NCBI RefSeq assembly: GCF_001580545.1
Contig: NZ_LRBG01000004.1
Location: 1 to 64,000, forward strand
Source: Paraburkholderia monticola
GTDB lineage: Bacteria > Pseudomonadota > Gammaproteobacteria > Burkholderiales > Burkholderiaceae
Reading direction: 5' to 3'
DNA length: 64,000 nt
A program made the translations under genes and the position numbers. The notes below the pieces were generated by a model that made no database searches, was not told the DNA's origin, and saw only the letters and a list, made by a program, of their open reading frames with translations. Below are positions 8,801-18,135 of this stretch, one piece after another. Within the stretch, counting starts at the first letter, position 1. Every line of letters begins with the position of its first letter.

Positions 8801-9441
8801 CCGACTATCTCACGGCGTGGCAGAACCGTGCGTATGCGGAGCGTTATCGCGCGCTGGTGTCGCAGGTGCGGGCCGCGGAACAGGCGCTCGATGCCGCCGA
8901 CGGCCAGCTACCGCTCACCGAAGCGGTCGCGAAGAATCTGCACAAGCTGATGGCGTACAAGGACGAATACGAAGTCGCGCGTCTGTACAGCGACCCGGCG
9001 TTCATCGAAAAACTGAACGCAACGTTCGAAGGCGACTGGAAGCTGCATCTGCATCTCGCGCCGCCGACGCTATCCAAGAAAGACGCGCACGGCCATCTGG
9101 TGAAGAAGAAGTACGGTCCGTGGATGTTCCGCGCCATGCACCTGCTCGCGAAGCTCAAATTCCTGCGCGGCACCGCGTTCGACGTGTTCGGCAACACCGA
9201 GGAGCGTCGCACCGAGCGCGCGCTGATCGGCGAATACGAGGCGCTGGTGCGCGAGCTGATCGGCGGGCTGACGACACAGAAACGCGATCTCGCGGTCGAG
9301 CTGGCGAATCTGCCCGATGCGATCCGCGGTTATGGGCACGTGAAGGAGAACAACCTGAAAGGCGTGCGCATCAAGTGGAACGAGTTGCTGGCGCGTTGGC
9401 GTTCACCGGATGCGGGCAAGACGACGCAGCACGCGGCTTGA
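5839..9441 (+). CDS. Indolepyruvate ferredoxin oxidoreductase, fused alpha-gamma type
   Basis: This 1200-residue protein joins the TPP-dependent IorA part and the IorB (gamma) part in one chain, as is usual in proteobacteria. It oxidatively decarboxylates aryl pyruvates to acyl-CoA, passing electrons to ferredoxin. Visible parts are the N-terminal TPP/pyrimidine region (GYRGSPLGGLDQ near residue 60), a CSGCPHN motif at about 461, a TPP-binding GDGTYFHSG near 530 and a cysteine cluster CEGCGDCSVKSNC at about 663. The C-terminal oxidoreductase domain starts with GVGGTGVVTIGALLG near 750. It is monocistronic with its own terminator. Substrate preference (phenylpyruvate, indolepyruvate or branched keto acids) cannot be told from sequence. 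Confidence 0.92.
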   Translation: MNAPLDAGQRASLEAALSSVTLDDKYTLERGRAYMSGIQALVRLPMLQQERDRAAGLNTAGFISGYRGSPLGGLDQSLWKAKKHLSAHQVVFQPGVNEDLAATAVWGSQQVNLYPSAKYDGVFSMWYGKGPGVDRSGDVFKHGNSAGSSRHGGVLVLAGDDHAAKSSTLAHQSEHIFKACGLPVLFPSNVQEYLDFGLHGWAMSRYSGLWVAMKCVTDVVESSASVDIDPHRTKIILPEDFLMPDGGLNIRWPDPPLVQEARLLDYKWYAGLAYVRANKLDRVEIDSPHARFGIMTGGKAYLDVRQALTDLGLDDETCSRIGIRLYKVGCVWPLEAQGAQAFARGLDEILVVEEKRQILEYAIKEELYNWPDAQRPRVFGKFDEKDGAGGEWSVPMGNWLLPAHYELSPAIIAKAIATRLDKFDLPSDVRARIAARIAVIEAKEKALARPRVEVERKPWFCSGCPHNTSTNVPEGSRAMAGIGCHYMTVWMDRSTSTFSQMGGEGVAWIGQAPFTNDKHVFANLGDGTYFHSGLLAIRAAIASKANITYKLLYNDAVAMTGGQPVDGVLTVPQITHQLAAEGAVKIVIVTDEPEKYQANVGLAPGVDIHHRDQLDDVQRQLREIPGTTILIYDQTCATEKRRRRKRGAFPDPARRVVINEAVCEGCGDCSVKSNCLSVEPLDTEYGTKRQINQSTCNKDFSCVNGFCPSFVSVEGGQLRKPKAASGVGAEMPPVPDPELPAIDRPYGVLVTGVGGTGVVTIGALLGMAAHLESKGVTVLDVTGLAQKGGAVMSHVQIANQPADIHATRIAMGEASLVIGCDAIVTASDECVSRMHAEHTRVVLNSAHTPTAELIKNPNWRFPGTSTEADVRAAAGDDNVSTVDANHFAVALLGDAIYTNPFVLGYAWQRGWVPLTHESLTRAIELNNVQVEKNLAAFEWGRRAAHDLAAVRQLVQSQGRGMAAADAAGGKIIALHTPKALDTLIDKRADYLTAWQNRAYAERYRALVSQVRAAEQALDAADGQLPLTEAVAKNLHKLMAYKDEYEVARLYSDPAFIEKLNATFEGDWKLHLHLAPPTLSKKDAHGHLVKKKYGPWMFRAMHLLAKLKFLRGTAFDVFGNTEERRTERALIGEYEALVRELIGGLTTQKRDLAVELANLPDAIRGYGHVKENNLKGVRIKWNELLARWRSPDAGKTTQHAA

Positions 9442-9468
9442 TCGACTCTCACGGCTGAACTGAAAAAG

Positions 9469-9498
9469 CGGCGGTCTTCACGGACCGCCGTTTTTTTT
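9469..9498 (+). terminator. Terminator after the indolepyruvate oxidoreductase gene
   Basis: An 8-bp perfect G+C-rich stem (9469-9476 with 9483-9490) with a 6-nt loop is followed by eight T. Confidence 0.92.
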
Positions 9499-9504
9499 GC
9501 CAGA

Positions 9505-9542
9505 AAAAAAGCGCTACGGAACCGCAGTTCCGTAGCGCTTTT
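9505..9542 (-). terminator. Terminator after maeB
   Basis: A 16-bp perfect stem (9507-9522 with 9527-9542) with a 4-nt loop is followed on the minus strand by a T run. It is the stop signal for maeB and, read on the plus strand, a backup for the gene before it. Confidence 0.88.
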
Positions 9543-9601
9543 GCCGAGGCGACGCGCGAGCGCGTGACTACCGCGCCAGCGTCAACCTCACCCGATGCAC
9601 C

Positions 9602-11884
9602 TTACTTCGCGTTCACCGACTTGCGCGCGTTCGCCGAAGCGACCGCCGTCATGTTGATGATCCGGCGCACGGTCGCGGCCGGCGTCAGGATATGCACCGG
9701 CTTTTCCGCGCCGAGCAGGAACGGGCCGACCGTCACGCCCTCGCCGCCGACGACCTTCAACAGGTTGTACGCGATGTTCGCCGCTTCGACGTTCGGCATG
9801 ATCAGCAGGTTCGCTTCGCCGGTGAGCGTCGTGCCGGGGAACGACTGCTTGCGGATCAGCTCCGAAAGCGCCGCGTCGCCGTGCATTTCGCCGTCGATTT
9901 CGAGCGACGGCGCGCGTGCCGTGATCAGTTTGCGCGCGGCGGCCATGCGCTGCGACGACGACGACGGCGCGCTGCCGAAGTTCGAGTTCGACAGCAGCGC
10001 GACCTTCGGCGTGATGCCGAACTTCTCGATTTCGCGCGCGGCGAGCATCGTCATGTCGGCGAGCTGCTCTGAGGTCGGCACTTCGTTCACGTACGTGTCG
10101 CAGATGAACAGGTTGCGGCCCGGCAGCATCAGCAGGTTCATCGCGGCGAAGTTCTGCACGTCGTCGGCCTTGCCGAGCACCTGCTCGATGAAGTTCAGGT
10201 GCGTGTGATACTGGCCGATCATGCCGCAGATCATGCCGTCCGCTTCACCGAGGCGCACGAGGATCGCACCGATCAGCGTGTTGAACTTGCGCATCGCGGC
10301 CTTCGCGACGTCCGGCGTCACGCCCTGGCGCGCGCCCAGTTCGTGATACGCCTGCCACGCCCGCTGATAGCGCGGATCGTCTTCCGGATCGACGATCTCG
10401 AAGTCGTCGCCGCACTTCAGCTTCGAGCCCATCTTCTTCAGACGCATCTCGATCACCGACGGACGGCCGACCAGGATCGGCTTCGCGATCTTTTCGAGCA
10501 GCACGAACTGCGCGGCGCGCAGCACGCGCTCGTCTTCGCCTTCCGCGAACACGATGCGCGCCGGCGCCGACTTCGCCGCCGCGAACACCGGACGCATCAC
10601 CATGCCCGTGCGATAGACGGTCGCGCCGAGCTGTTCGCGGTACGCGTCCATGTCCTGGATCGGACGGGTCGCGACGCCCGAGTCCATCGCGGCTTGCGCG
10701 ACGGCCGGTGCGATCTTGATGATCAGGCGCGGATCGAACGGCTTCGGAATCAGGTATTCGGGACCGAATTCGAGCGAATGGCCTTCGTACGCCTTCGCGA
10801 CCTCATCGCCCTGGTCGGTTTCCTCGGCCAGCTCGGCGATCGCGCGCACGCAGGCGAGCTTCATTTCCTCGGTGATCGTCGTCGCGCCGACGTCGAGCGC
10901 GCCGCGGAAGATGAACGGGAAGCACAGCACGTTGTTGACCTGGTTCGGATAGTCCGAACGGCCAGTCGCGATGATGCAGTCCGGGCGCACCTTCTTCGCA
11001 TCTTCCGGGCGGATTTCTGGCTCGGGATTGGCGAGCGCGAGAATCAGCGGCTGGGTGCCCATTTCCGCGACCATCTCCGGCTTCAGCACGCCGGCGCTGG
11101 AGCAGCCGAGGAACACATCGGCGCCGCGAATCGCGTCAGCGAGCGTGCGCGCGTCGGTATTGACCGCGTAGCGTTCCTTCGACGCATCGAGATTGCCGCG
11201 CCCTTCGTAGATCACACCCTTCGAATCGGTGACGAGAATGTTCTTCTTCGACAGGCCGAGATTGACGAGCAGGTCCAGACACGCGATGGCCGCCGCGCCC
11301 GCGCCCGAACAGACGAGCTTCACTTCCTCGAGCTTCTTGCCGACCACCTTGAGGCCGTTGAGGATCGCCGCCGACGCAATGATCGCGGTGCCGTGCTGGT
11401 CGTCGTGGAAGACCGGAATCTTCATACGTTCGCGCAGCTTCTTCTCGATATAGAAGCACTCCGGCGCCTTGATGTCTTCGAGGTTGATGCCGCCCAAGGT
11501 CGGCTCGAGCATCGCGATCGCCTCGACGAGCTTGTCCGGATCCGACTCGGAGAGCTCGATGTCGAACACGTCGATACCCGCGAACTTCTTGAACAGACAC
11601 CCCTTGCCTTCCATCACCGGCTTCGCGGCGAGCGGGCCGATATTGCCGAGGCCGAGCACCGCGGTGCCGTTGGTGATCACGCCGACCAGGTTGCCGCGCG
11701 AGGTGTACTTCTGCGCGTCGAGCGGCTCGTCGTAAATCGCCATGCAAGCCGCGGCAACACCCGGCGAATACGCGAGCGACAGATCCAGCTGGTTCGACAG
11801 CGGCTTGGTGGGCGTCACCGAAATCTTGCCAGGTTTCGGATTCTGGTGATATGCGAGAGCGCTTTGCTTGAGTTGTTCGTCCAT
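9602..11884 (-). CDS. maeB: NADP-dependent malic enzyme with phosphotransacetylase-like tail
   Basis: This 760-residue protein converts malate to pyruvate and CO2 with NADPH production. The order is malic enzyme N-terminal domain ([19 protein letters not shown], residues about 35-55), NAD(P)-binding domain with the [13 protein letters not shown] loop, and a PTA_PTB phosphotransacetylase-like domain from about residue 430 to the end ([19 protein letters not shown]). In MaeB the tail is regulatory rather than catalytic. ATG 11884 begins the conserved [11 protein letters not shown]-terminus; the open frame extends further upstream without conservation. It stands alone, convergent with the oxidoreductase gene. 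Confidence 0.95.
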   Translation of the reverse strand: MDEQLKQSALAYHQNPKPGKISVTPTKPLSNQLDLSLAYSPGVAAACMAIYDEPLDAQKYTSRGNLVGVITNGTAVLGLGNIGPLAAKPVMEGKGCLFKKFAGIDVFDIELSESDPDKLVEAIAMLEPTLGGINLEDIKAPECFYIEKKLRERMKIPVFHDDQHGTAIIASAAILNGLKVVGKKLEEVKLVCSGAGAAAIACLDLLVNLGLSKKNILVTDSKGVIYEGRGNLDASKERYAVNTDARTLADAIRGADVFLGCSSAGVLKPEMVAEMGTQPLILALANPEPEIRPEDAKKVRPDCIIATGRSDYPNQVNNVLCFPFIFRGALDVGATTITEEMKLACVRAIAELAEETDQGDEVAKAYEGHSLEFGPEYLIPKPFDPRLIIKIAPAVAQAAMDSGVATRPIQDMDAYREQLGATVYRTGMVMRPVFAAAKSAPARIVFAEGEDERVLRAAQFVLLEKIAKPILVGRPSVIEMRLKKMGSKLKCGDDFEIVDPEDDPRYQRAWQAYHELGARQGVTPDVAKAAMRKFNTLIGAILVRLGEADGMICGMIGQYHTHLNFIEQVLGKADDVQNFAAMNLLMLPGRNLFICDTYVNEVPTSEQLADMTMLAAREIEKFGITPKVALLSNSNFGSAPSSSSQRMAAARKLITARAPSLEIDGEMHGDAALSELIRKQSFPGTTLTGEANLLIMPNVEAANIAYNLLKVVGGEGVTVGPFLLGAEKPVHILTPAATVRRIINMTAVASANARKSVNAK

Positions 11885-12258
11885 TTCTGTGCCTGCGAGA
11901 CGTAAGTGATTGGGCCCGGTGCCCCACACCGTTGCAGCGCTTTCATCTGTCGGACGGATAGCCGACCGAGGCGGTTTTCGCACGCGCCCGGTCAGGCGCG
12001 ATGGCTTACCTCGACGAAGACGGGACGATGTGGAGTGCTTCGCGGGTCGATCAGTGTACACCCCGCATGCGTCGATGCACTGAGTGGTTAACAGGACTCA
12101 CCATCGGCGAAACAGGACTGAAGTTGGTGTGGCGCCGCGGCGCCGGCCGTCGTTTTTCGGCGACACGGTGGCGGCATGGCGCGCACGACATTTCCGTACG
12201 TTCGCACTTATTTTCGGCATTCGTCGCAGGCGGCGATTCGCGCTGCCATCCGACGCAC
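11885..12258. other. 374-bp gap upstream of maeB
   Basis: This separates maeB from the MFS gene, both on the minus strand. A minus-strand TACACT hexamer (12053-12058 on the plus strand) is a possible -10 for maeB, but its -35 is poor. No hairpin with a T run follows the MFS stop, so read-through is possible. No coding frame or repeat was found. Confidence 0.3.
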
Positions 12259-13506
12259 TCAGTCGAGTTCGGCGCCGCGTCGCTCAGGAATCAGAAACAG
12301 TGTCGCGACGATGTCGAGCAGATAAATCGACGCCAGCAGCCCAAGCGCCGCGCCGAACGAGTAGCGCGCCGCCAGCGCGCCCACGACGACCGGCCCAAAG
12401 CCGCCCACCGCGCGGCCCGCGTTGAACAGCACGTTCTGCGCGGTGGCGCGCGCTTCAGTGGGATAAAGCTCCGAGATCAGCGCGCCATAGCCGCCGATCA
12501 TGCCGTTCACGAACACCCCCATCGCCGCGCCGCCGATCAGCAACGCCATTGGCGTCGTCAGTTGCGCATACACGAACACCATCACGACGGCGCCCGCCTG
12601 GTAGAACAGGAACGTCGGCTTGCGGCCGAAGCGGTCGGCGGCGATGCCGAATAGCCAGATGCCGGACGCCATGCCGAGAACCGTCGCGGCGGTCCAGAGC
12701 CCGGATTTGGTCAGCGAATAGCCGAAGGTCTTCGACAGATAGCTCGGCAGCCAGATCATCAGCCCGTAGTAGCCGAAGTTCTGCACCGAGCACAGAATCG
12801 TGACGCCGACGCTCGCGCGCGTCGTGCGCGCATCGGCAAACAACAGTTTCAGCGGCAGCTTGCGCATGCCGCGCGCGGCGCGCTCTTTGAACAGCGCCGG
12901 CTCCTCGACGCGGCGTCGCACGAAGAACGACACGAGCGCCGGCAGCAGCCCAAGCGCGAACATGCCGCGCCAGCCGATCACCGGCAGCAACAGCGGCGTC
13001 AGTAATGCCGCGGCCAGCACGCCAAGCTGCCAGCCAAGCCCGACATACGACGAAACCCGCGCCCGCTGCGTCGCCGGCCACGCCTCCGCGACCAGCGTCA
13101 TGCCGATGCCGAACTCACCGCCCAGCCCGATGCCGGCGATGGTCCGGTAGATCAGCAGATCCGTGTAGCCTTGCGCGAGCGCGCACAGACCGGTGAACAC
13201 CGCGAAGATCAGGATCGTCCACGTCAGCATCCGCACGCGTCCGAAGTAATCGCTGAGCACGCCGAAGATCACACCGCCCGCGACGGCGCCGATCAGCGTC
13301 CACGTGACGAGCGCGCCGGCCTGCGACGAGCTCAGATGCAGGTCGACGGCGATCACCGGCAGCATGAAGCCGAGAATCAGCAGATCGAAGCCATCCATCG
13401 CGTAGCCGAGCACCGCCGCGAGCAGCGCGCGGCCCGCATAGCCCGGTTTGGCGGCGGGGCGGGTGTCGGTGACGGAGGCGGGCGGGGCGGCGTTCATTGA
13501 AAGCAT
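12259..13506 (-). CDS. MFS transporter, aromatic-acid/metabolite symporter type
   Basis: This is a 415-residue inner-membrane carrier with about 12 transmembrane helices. MFS signature loops are visible between helices 2 and 3 (GVLSDYFGRVRM) and between helices 8 and 9 (IAADRFGRKPTF), plus RTIAGIGLGGEFGIG in helix 4. The pattern fits the AAHS/sugar-porter-like group that imports organic or aromatic acids with protons. The substrate is unknown and no enzyme gene sits beside it. An in-frame ATG at 13497 is an alternative start. Confidence 0.85.
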   Translation of the reverse strand: MLSMNAAPPASVTDTRPAAKPGYAGRALLAAVLGYAMDGFDLLILGFMLPVIAVDLHLSSSQAGALVTWTLIGAVAGGVIFGVLSDYFGRVRMLTWTILIFAVFTGLCALAQGYTDLLIYRTIAGIGLGGEFGIGMTLVAEAWPATQRARVSSYVGLGWQLGVLAAALLTPLLLPVIGWRGMFALGLLPALVSFFVRRRVEEPALFKERAARGMRKLPLKLLFADARTTRASVGVTILCSVQNFGYYGLMIWLPSYLSKTFGYSLTKSGLWTAATVLGMASGIWLFGIAADRFGRKPTFLFYQAGAVVMVFVYAQLTTPMALLIGGAAMGVFVNGMIGGYGALISELYPTEARATAQNVLFNAGRAVGGFGPVVVGALAARYSFGAALGLLASIYLLDIVATLFLIPERRGAELD

Positions 13507-13799
13507 TCCGTAGGTCTGAAGGCGGCTGCATGGGCAGCCACCCGGGAAAGTCGCGTGAGTGTAAAGGCGGCCTCACCCGCTCACAAGACGATGCGCCCGC
13601 CCGGGCGCATCGTCGCCGCACTCGACGGCCTCGTCGGTGAGGCCCATTTCGGGTAAAATAGCCGCCCACGCGCGCAGCAAAAGCCGGTCTGTTCTTTGCC
13701 CGGCCGCGTATTCCGCCCAGCATGGCGCGGCATACCCCGCTTGCTGCGCCACCGGGCCCGGCGCCCGCTTCTCCCCCGCTCACTCCGAAGGATCCGCCC

Positions 13800-14486
13800 A
13801 TGACAGGCTTCGATCGCCAGACGATCTCCGACACCACCGCCAAGATGCTGCTCGAAGTGCAAGCAGTGCATTTCAACGCGGAGAAACCGTATATTTTCAC
13901 GTCCGGCTGGGCGAGCCCGGTGTACATCGACTGCCGCAAGCTGATCTCGTATCCGCGCGTGCGCCGCGGCCTGATGGAAATGGCCGAAGCGACGATCCTG
14001 CGCGACGTCGGCTATGAGCAGATCGACGCGGTCGCCGGCGGCGAAACCGCGGGCATCCCGTTCGCGGCGTGGCTGTCCGACCGCCTGATGGTGCCGATGC
14101 AGTACGTGCGCAAGAAGCCGAAGGGCTTCGGCCGCAACGCGCAGATCGAGGGTCTGCTGACCGAAGGCCAGCGCGTGCTGCTCGTCGAGGACCTGACCAC
14201 CGACAGCCGTAGCAAGATCAACTTCATCAACGCGCTGCGCACCGCGGGCGCGACGGTGAACCACTGCTTCGTGCTGTTCCACTACAACATCTTCAAGGAA
14301 AGCGTGTCGGTGCTGAAAGATATCGACGTCGATCTGCACGCGCTTGCCACGTGGTGGGACGTGCTGCGTGTCGCCAAGCAAAACAACTACTTCGACACGA
14401 AGACGATCGACGAAGTGGAGAAATTCCTGCACTCGCCGGCCAAATGGTCCGCTGCGCATGGCGGTGCAACGGCTACGCCGCAATAA
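13800..14486 (+). CDS. pyrE: Orotate phosphoribosyltransferase
   Basis: This 228-residue enzyme joins orotate and PRPP to make orotidine 5'-phosphate in pyrimidine synthesis. The PRPP-binding motif is at residues 126-139 ([14 protein letters not shown]), and the substrate loop [12 protein letters not shown] and the mobile-loop lysines in [11 protein letters not shown] are present. ATG 13800 has an AAGGA site 9 bp upstream; upstream in-frame sequence is Pro/Ala-rich and not conserved. It is a single-gene unit with a strong terminator shared with the opposing response regulator. Confidence 0.96.
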   Translation: MTGFDRQTISDTTAKMLLEVQAVHFNAEKPYIFTSGWASPVYIDCRKLISYPRVRRGLMEMAEATILRDVGYEQIDAVAGGETAGIPFAAWLSDRLMVPMQYVRKKPKGFGRNAQIEGLLTEGQRVLLVEDLTTDSRSKINFINALRTAGATVNHCFVLFHYNIFKESVSVLKDIDVDLHALATWWDVLRVAKQNNYFDTKTIDEVEKFLHSPAKWSAAHGGATATPQ

Positions 14487-14561
14487 AGTTACTGCGGTAA
14501 AGCCGCACAATAAAGCGATCGGAATAGAACAATAACGCCGGCCGATTTATGCGGAATGAAT

Positions 14562-14597
14562 GAAAAAGCCGCCTGTTGCGAAACAGGCGGCTTTTTT
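14562..14597. terminator. Bidirectional terminator between pyrE and the response regulator
   Basis: A perfect 14-bp stem (14564-14577 with 14582-14595) has an A run on one side and six T on the other. It serves pyrE on the plus strand and the convergent regulator on the minus strand. Confidence 0.9.
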
Positions 14598-14634
14598 ATC
14601 GCCGACGACTCAACGGACAAAACGAAGCGCGATT

Positions 14635-15324
14635 TCAGGACTCGCTTGCAATGTCCTGACGCGCATTCGACGACGGGTTCAGCAAACCATTGCTGTGCGC
14701 ATACTGGAATAGTTCGGAGTCTCGCTCGATTCCGAGCTTGCGCATGGCCGCATTTTTCTGCGTGCTGATCGTCTTGATGCTGCGATTCAAATGCAGCGAA
14801 ATTTCCTTGATCGTCATGCCCGACACGAACAGCCGCACGACTTCGAGCTCGCGCCGTGACAGCTTCGAGTCGTCGCGCCTGCCGGCGAAGTTGACCCGCA
14901 ACCCATCGAGCACCACCTTCACGGACGGACTCATATAGCTCATGCGACGGCCGACGTGCTGCACCGCGAGCGCAATATGGCTCATATCGTCCGCTTTATT
15001 CACGACCGACGTCACGCCAAGCTCCTTGAGTCGTTTGAGCAGCGCGGCGTTTTCGAGCATGGTGAGCACGACGATCAGCAGCTTCGGGAAATTGCGGCGC
15101 AAATAGTCGATGAGTTGCAAGCCATCGCCGTACTGGCCACCCGGCATGGCCAGGTCGGTGACGAGCACGTCGCATTCGGTGGACCGCAGCATGTTGACGA
15201 GTTCAGTCGACTGCCTCGCAGACCCAACGACTTGTATACCTGGAAACTTGTGCAGCGCATGTTCGGCGCCAAACAGAATGACCGGATGATCATCGGCCAC
15301 CACGACCCTGAGTGAAACTTGCAT
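14635..15324 (-). CDS. RcsB-like response regulator (NarL/LuxR output)
   Basis: This is a 229-residue two-component regulator. The receiver domain has acidic pocket Asp11/Asp12, phosphoacceptor Asp57 (VLVTDLAMPG), Thr88 and Lys110. The C-terminal LuxR/NarL helix-turn-helix spans about residues 157-215. Sequence along the whole length resembles RcsB, including VADDHPVILFGAE, GGQYGDGLQLIDYL and LNRSIKTISTQK. ATG 15324 has an AGGAGG site. No histidine kinase or phosphotransfer gene is next to it, so it is an orphan whose phosphodonor lies elsewhere. Envelope or biofilm control is plausible by analogy only. Confidence 0.87.
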   Translation of the reverse strand: MQVSLRVVVADDHPVILFGAEHALHKFPGIQVVGSARQSTELVNMLRSTECDVLVTDLAMPGGQYGDGLQLIDYLRRNFPKLLIVVLTMLENAALLKRLKELGVTSVVNKADDMSHIALAVQHVGRRMSYMSPSVKVVLDGLRVNFAGRRDDSKLSRRELEVVRLFVSGMTIKEISLHLNRSIKTISTQKNAAMRKLGIERDSELFQYAHSNGLLNPSSNARQDIASES

Positions 15325-15593
15325 CGACCTCCTCTGGACAGATAAATCGGTCTCCACAACTTCTAACACTTATCTCAACACTCGCAACTTAAACGAGTGA
15401 AACCCAGTCACGGTCGCGCGACAATACCATGCACTATAGCTGATTTCCTATCTGCTAATTCCGCGAACGCAAACAAAATGCATCGCAGAGCTAATCAGCG
15501 CCAATGTTAGACTTGAGTCGACCTTGGGGCACAATTAAGGACAACGACCATCGCGAGGACATACGCCTCGCGCCCTGACAGGAGAACCGGCCT

Positions 15594-16190
15594 ATGCGCG
15601 TGCGTTGCCTGGTTGTTTCGTTGGCTTCATCGTGGCGGCATCGAACGCTCGCGGTCGGCGCGATGCTCGTGCTATTCGCGGCGCCCGGTACCGGAGCCAG
15701 GGCTGACGGCGCGTTCACGCTGACGAGCGCGACCGTGCGCGCGGGCGGCACCATGCAGAATGCGCAGGTGTTCGACCAGAACGACTGCAAGGGCGGCAAC
15801 CGTTCGCCGCAGCTGACATGGCGCGACGCGCCGGCCGGCACGCGCGGCTTCGCGATCACGATGTTCGACGAGGACGCGCCGGGGCGCGGCTGGTGGCACT
15901 GGGCGGTCGCGGGCCTCCCGGCGACCGTCGACAGCCTGCCCGAGAATGCGAGTTCGTCCGGTTTCCTGCAAAAACTCGGCGCGGTCGAAGCGCGCAACGA
16001 CTTCGATACCGTCGGCTACGGCGGCCCGTGCCCGCCGCCCGGCAAACCGCACCGCTATATCATCACTGTGTATGCCCTGAACTCGGCCGATCTGCGTCTC
16101 GCGCAAGGACGTCCCGCGCTGATGTTCGATCACGAGATCGGCACGGCCACGATCGGCAGTGCGCGACTGGTGGTCAATTACGGGCGCTAG
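15594..16190 (+). CDS. Secreted YbhB/YbcL-type PEBP-family protein
   Basis: This is a 198-residue protein with an N-terminal signal peptide ending near Ala37 (APGTGARADG). It then has a phosphatidylethanolamine-binding-protein fold of the bacterial Raf-kinase-inhibitor-like type. Family signatures seen are SPQLTWRDAPAGTRGFAITM, the DEDAPGRGWWHWAV ligand pocket and GPCPPPGKPHRY. Molecular function is not established for this family. A GGAG site precedes the ATG. An upstream hairpin (CGCGAGG/CCTCGCG, 15552-15572) lies in the leader. It is followed 91 bp later by a flavodoxin gene on the same strand. Confidence 0.88.
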   Translation: MRVRCLVVSLASSWRHRTLAVGAMLVLFAAPGTGARADGAFTLTSATVRAGGTMQNAQVFDQNDCKGGNRSPQLTWRDAPAGTRGFAITMFDEDAPGRGWWHWAVAGLPATVDSLPENASSSGFLQKLGAVEARNDFDTVGYGGPCPPPGKPHRYIITVYALNSADLRLAQGRPALMFDHEIGTATIGSARLVVNYGR

Positions 16191-16281
16191 TCGGGTTCGT
16201 CGCGGCCAACGCGGCGCGCAGTCGCGCAGCATCGCGTTGCCTGTCCCGTTCACCTTTCTGATTGGTTTGCTGGAGCGCTCC

Positions 16282-16854
16282 ATGTCGAAAATCGTCATCG
16301 TCTATCACAGCGGCTACGGCCACACGAAGAAAGTCGCCGAAGCGGTACTCGCCGGCGCGCTCGAAGCCGGTGCCGAGGCGAAGCTGATGCCGGTCGGTGA
16401 GCTCGACGACACCTCGTGGGACGAACTGGCCGCGGCCGACGCGCTGATCTTCGGCGCGCCGACCTACATGGGCGGTCCGTCGGCCGACTTCAAGAAGTTC
16501 GCCGACGCGAGTTCCAAGCCGTGGTTCGGCCAGGCGTGGAAGGACAAGATCGCGGCCGGCTTCACGAACTCCGCGACAATGAACGGTGACAAGTTCTCGA
16601 CGATCCAGTACTTCGTCACGCTGGCGATGCAGCACAGCATGATCTGGGCGGGCACCGGCATGATGCCGTCGAACACGAAAGCCGCGACGCGCAACGATCT
16701 GAACTACGTCGGCGGCTTTACCGGGCTGCTCACGCAATCGGCGGCCGATGCCTCGCCCGAGGAAGCGCCGCCGCCCGGGGACCTCGAAACCGCTCGTCTG
16801 TTCGGCGCACGCATTGCGGGCGTAACGGCGCGCTGGATCGCGCAGCGGGGCTAG
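16282..16854 (+). CDS. WrbA-like flavodoxin / NAD(P)H:quinone oxidoreductase
   Basis: This is a 190-residue cytoplasmic flavodoxin-fold protein. The FMN phosphate loop is visible at residues 9-15 (HSGYGHT), with GAPTYMGGPSADFK and the WAGTGMMPSN loop characteristic of WrbA-type enzymes. These reduce quinones with NAD(P)H and limit redox cycling. ATG 16282 has a GGAG site about 8 bp upstream. The closest residues are WrbA-like, but the protein is slightly shorter than E. coli WrbA and the C-terminal region differs, so family-level naming is safer than the gene symbol. Confidence 0.82.
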   Translation: MSKIVIVYHSGYGHTKKVAEAVLAGALEAGAEAKLMPVGELDDTSWDELAAADALIFGAPTYMGGPSADFKKFADASSKPWFGQAWKDKIAAGFTNSATMNGDKFSTIQYFVTLAMQHSMIWAGTGMMPSNTKAATRNDLNYVGGFTGLLTQSAADASPEEAPPPGDLETARLFGARIAGVTARWIAQRG

Positions 16855-17100
16855 CGGCGCGCGGGTAGCGGCGCACGGCTCGCGGCTGAACGGCGCCGCG
16901 CTGGCGCCGCTGTCCATCTGCGACTGATTTTCTGCTCATCTGCGCTCATCGGCTCGCATTCACGCGCAACAGGTCACGCCGGTGTCACTTTCTGCGCGCA
17001 TCGTCGTTTTTTCGCGCTGCACCGCACGTGCGCCGCGATCACGCCTTAAAATATCGTTCCGGCGCGGCGTCGCGCCCCGTTTCCAGCGAGTGAGATCGAG

Positions 17101-18048
17101 ATGAGCACGAAAGTTTTTGTCGACGGACAGGAAGGCACGACCGGCCTGAAGATTTTTGAATACCTGTCGCAGCGCGCCGACGTTGAAATCCTGCGTATCG
17201 AAGAAGCGAAGCGCAAGGACCTCGACGAGCGCCGTCGTCTCATCAACGCTTCGGACGTCACGTTCCTGTGCCTGCCCGATGTCGCCTCGCGCGAATCCGC
17301 TTCGCTCGTCGAGAACGACCACACCGTGCTGATCGACGCGAGCACCGCGTTCCGCACGTCGGCCGACTGGGCTTATGGCCTGCCCGAGCTGGCCCGCTCG
17401 CAACGCGAGCGTCTGCGCACCGCCAAACGCATCGCCGTGCCGGGCTGCCACGCATCGGCCTTCGTGCTCGCCATGCGCCCGCTCGTCGAAGGCGGCGTCG
17501 TCGCGCCCGAGTTCGCCGCACACGCCTACTCGATCACAGGCTACAGCGGCGGCGGCAAGAAGATGATTGCCGACTACGAAGCCGGCGGCAACGACCGGCT
17601 GAAGAGCCCCCGCCCGTATGCGCTCGGTCTCACCCACAAGCATCTGCCGGAAATGGCCGCGCACACGGGCCTGAAGGCGGCGCCGATCTTCACGCCGATC
17701 GTCGGCGACTTCTACAAGGGCCTCGCGGTCACCACCTACTTCTCGCCGGCCCAACTCGCGAAGAAGACGACACCGCAAGACGTGCAGGCTCTGTTCGCCG
17801 AGTACTACGCGGGTGAAGCGTTCGTGCACGTCGCCCCGTTCGACGCCGACGCGAATCTCGACAACGGCTTCTTCGACGTGCAGGCCAACAACGACACCAA
17901 TCGCGTCGACCTGTTCGTGTTCGGCAACGAGGAGCGCTTCGTGACCGTGGCGCGTCTGGACAACCTGGGCAAGGGCGCATCGGGTGCCGCGATCCAGTGT
18001 ATGAATCTCGCGATCGGCGCAGCCGAGGGCAGCGGTTTGAAACGCTAG
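17101..18048 (+). CDS. argC: N-acetyl-gamma-glutamyl-phosphate reductase, type 2
   Basis: This is a 315-residue enzyme for the third step of arginine synthesis, the NADPH-dependent reduction of N-acetylglutamyl phosphate. It is the short type 2 form. The catalytic Cys116 lies in [10 protein letters not shown], the dinucleotide loop is [10 protein letters not shown] at the N-terminus, and the later signatures SGGGKKM and LTHKHLPEM are present. It is a single transcription unit with its own terminator and no other arg genes near it. Confidence 0.95.
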   Translation: MSTKVFVDGQEGTTGLKIFEYLSQRADVEILRIEEAKRKDLDERRRLINASDVTFLCLPDVASRESASLVENDHTVLIDASTAFRTSADWAYGLPELARSQRERLRTAKRIAVPGCHASAFVLAMRPLVEGGVVAPEFAAHAYSITGYSGGGKKMIADYEAGGNDRLKSPRPYALGLTHKHLPEMAAHTGLKAAPIFTPIVGDFYKGLAVTTYFSPAQLAKKTTPQDVQALFAEYYAGEAFVHVAPFDADANLDNGFFDVQANNDTNRVDLFVFGNEERFVTVARLDNLGKGASGAAIQCMNLAIGAAEGSGLKR

Positions 18049-18099
18049 TCGAATCAACCCGCGGACGTCGATACCTGGTCGAACGTCCGCAGTCTCCCC

Positions 18100-18135
18100 G
18101 GAAAAGCCGGTCTGTAAAAGACCGGCTTTTTTGTT
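18100..18135 (+). terminator. Terminator after argC
   Basis: A 12-bp perfect stem (18102-18113 with 18119-18130) is followed by a T run. Immediately upstream a further 8-bp inverted repeat (GCGGACGT at 18061 with ACGTCCGC ending near 18090) gives a double-hairpin 3' end. Confidence 0.9.

Noticed and set aside
10199..11905. 568-codon open frame opposite maeB
   Set aside because: Arg/His/Asp-rich shadow of the conserved maeB frame; no domain or start signal.
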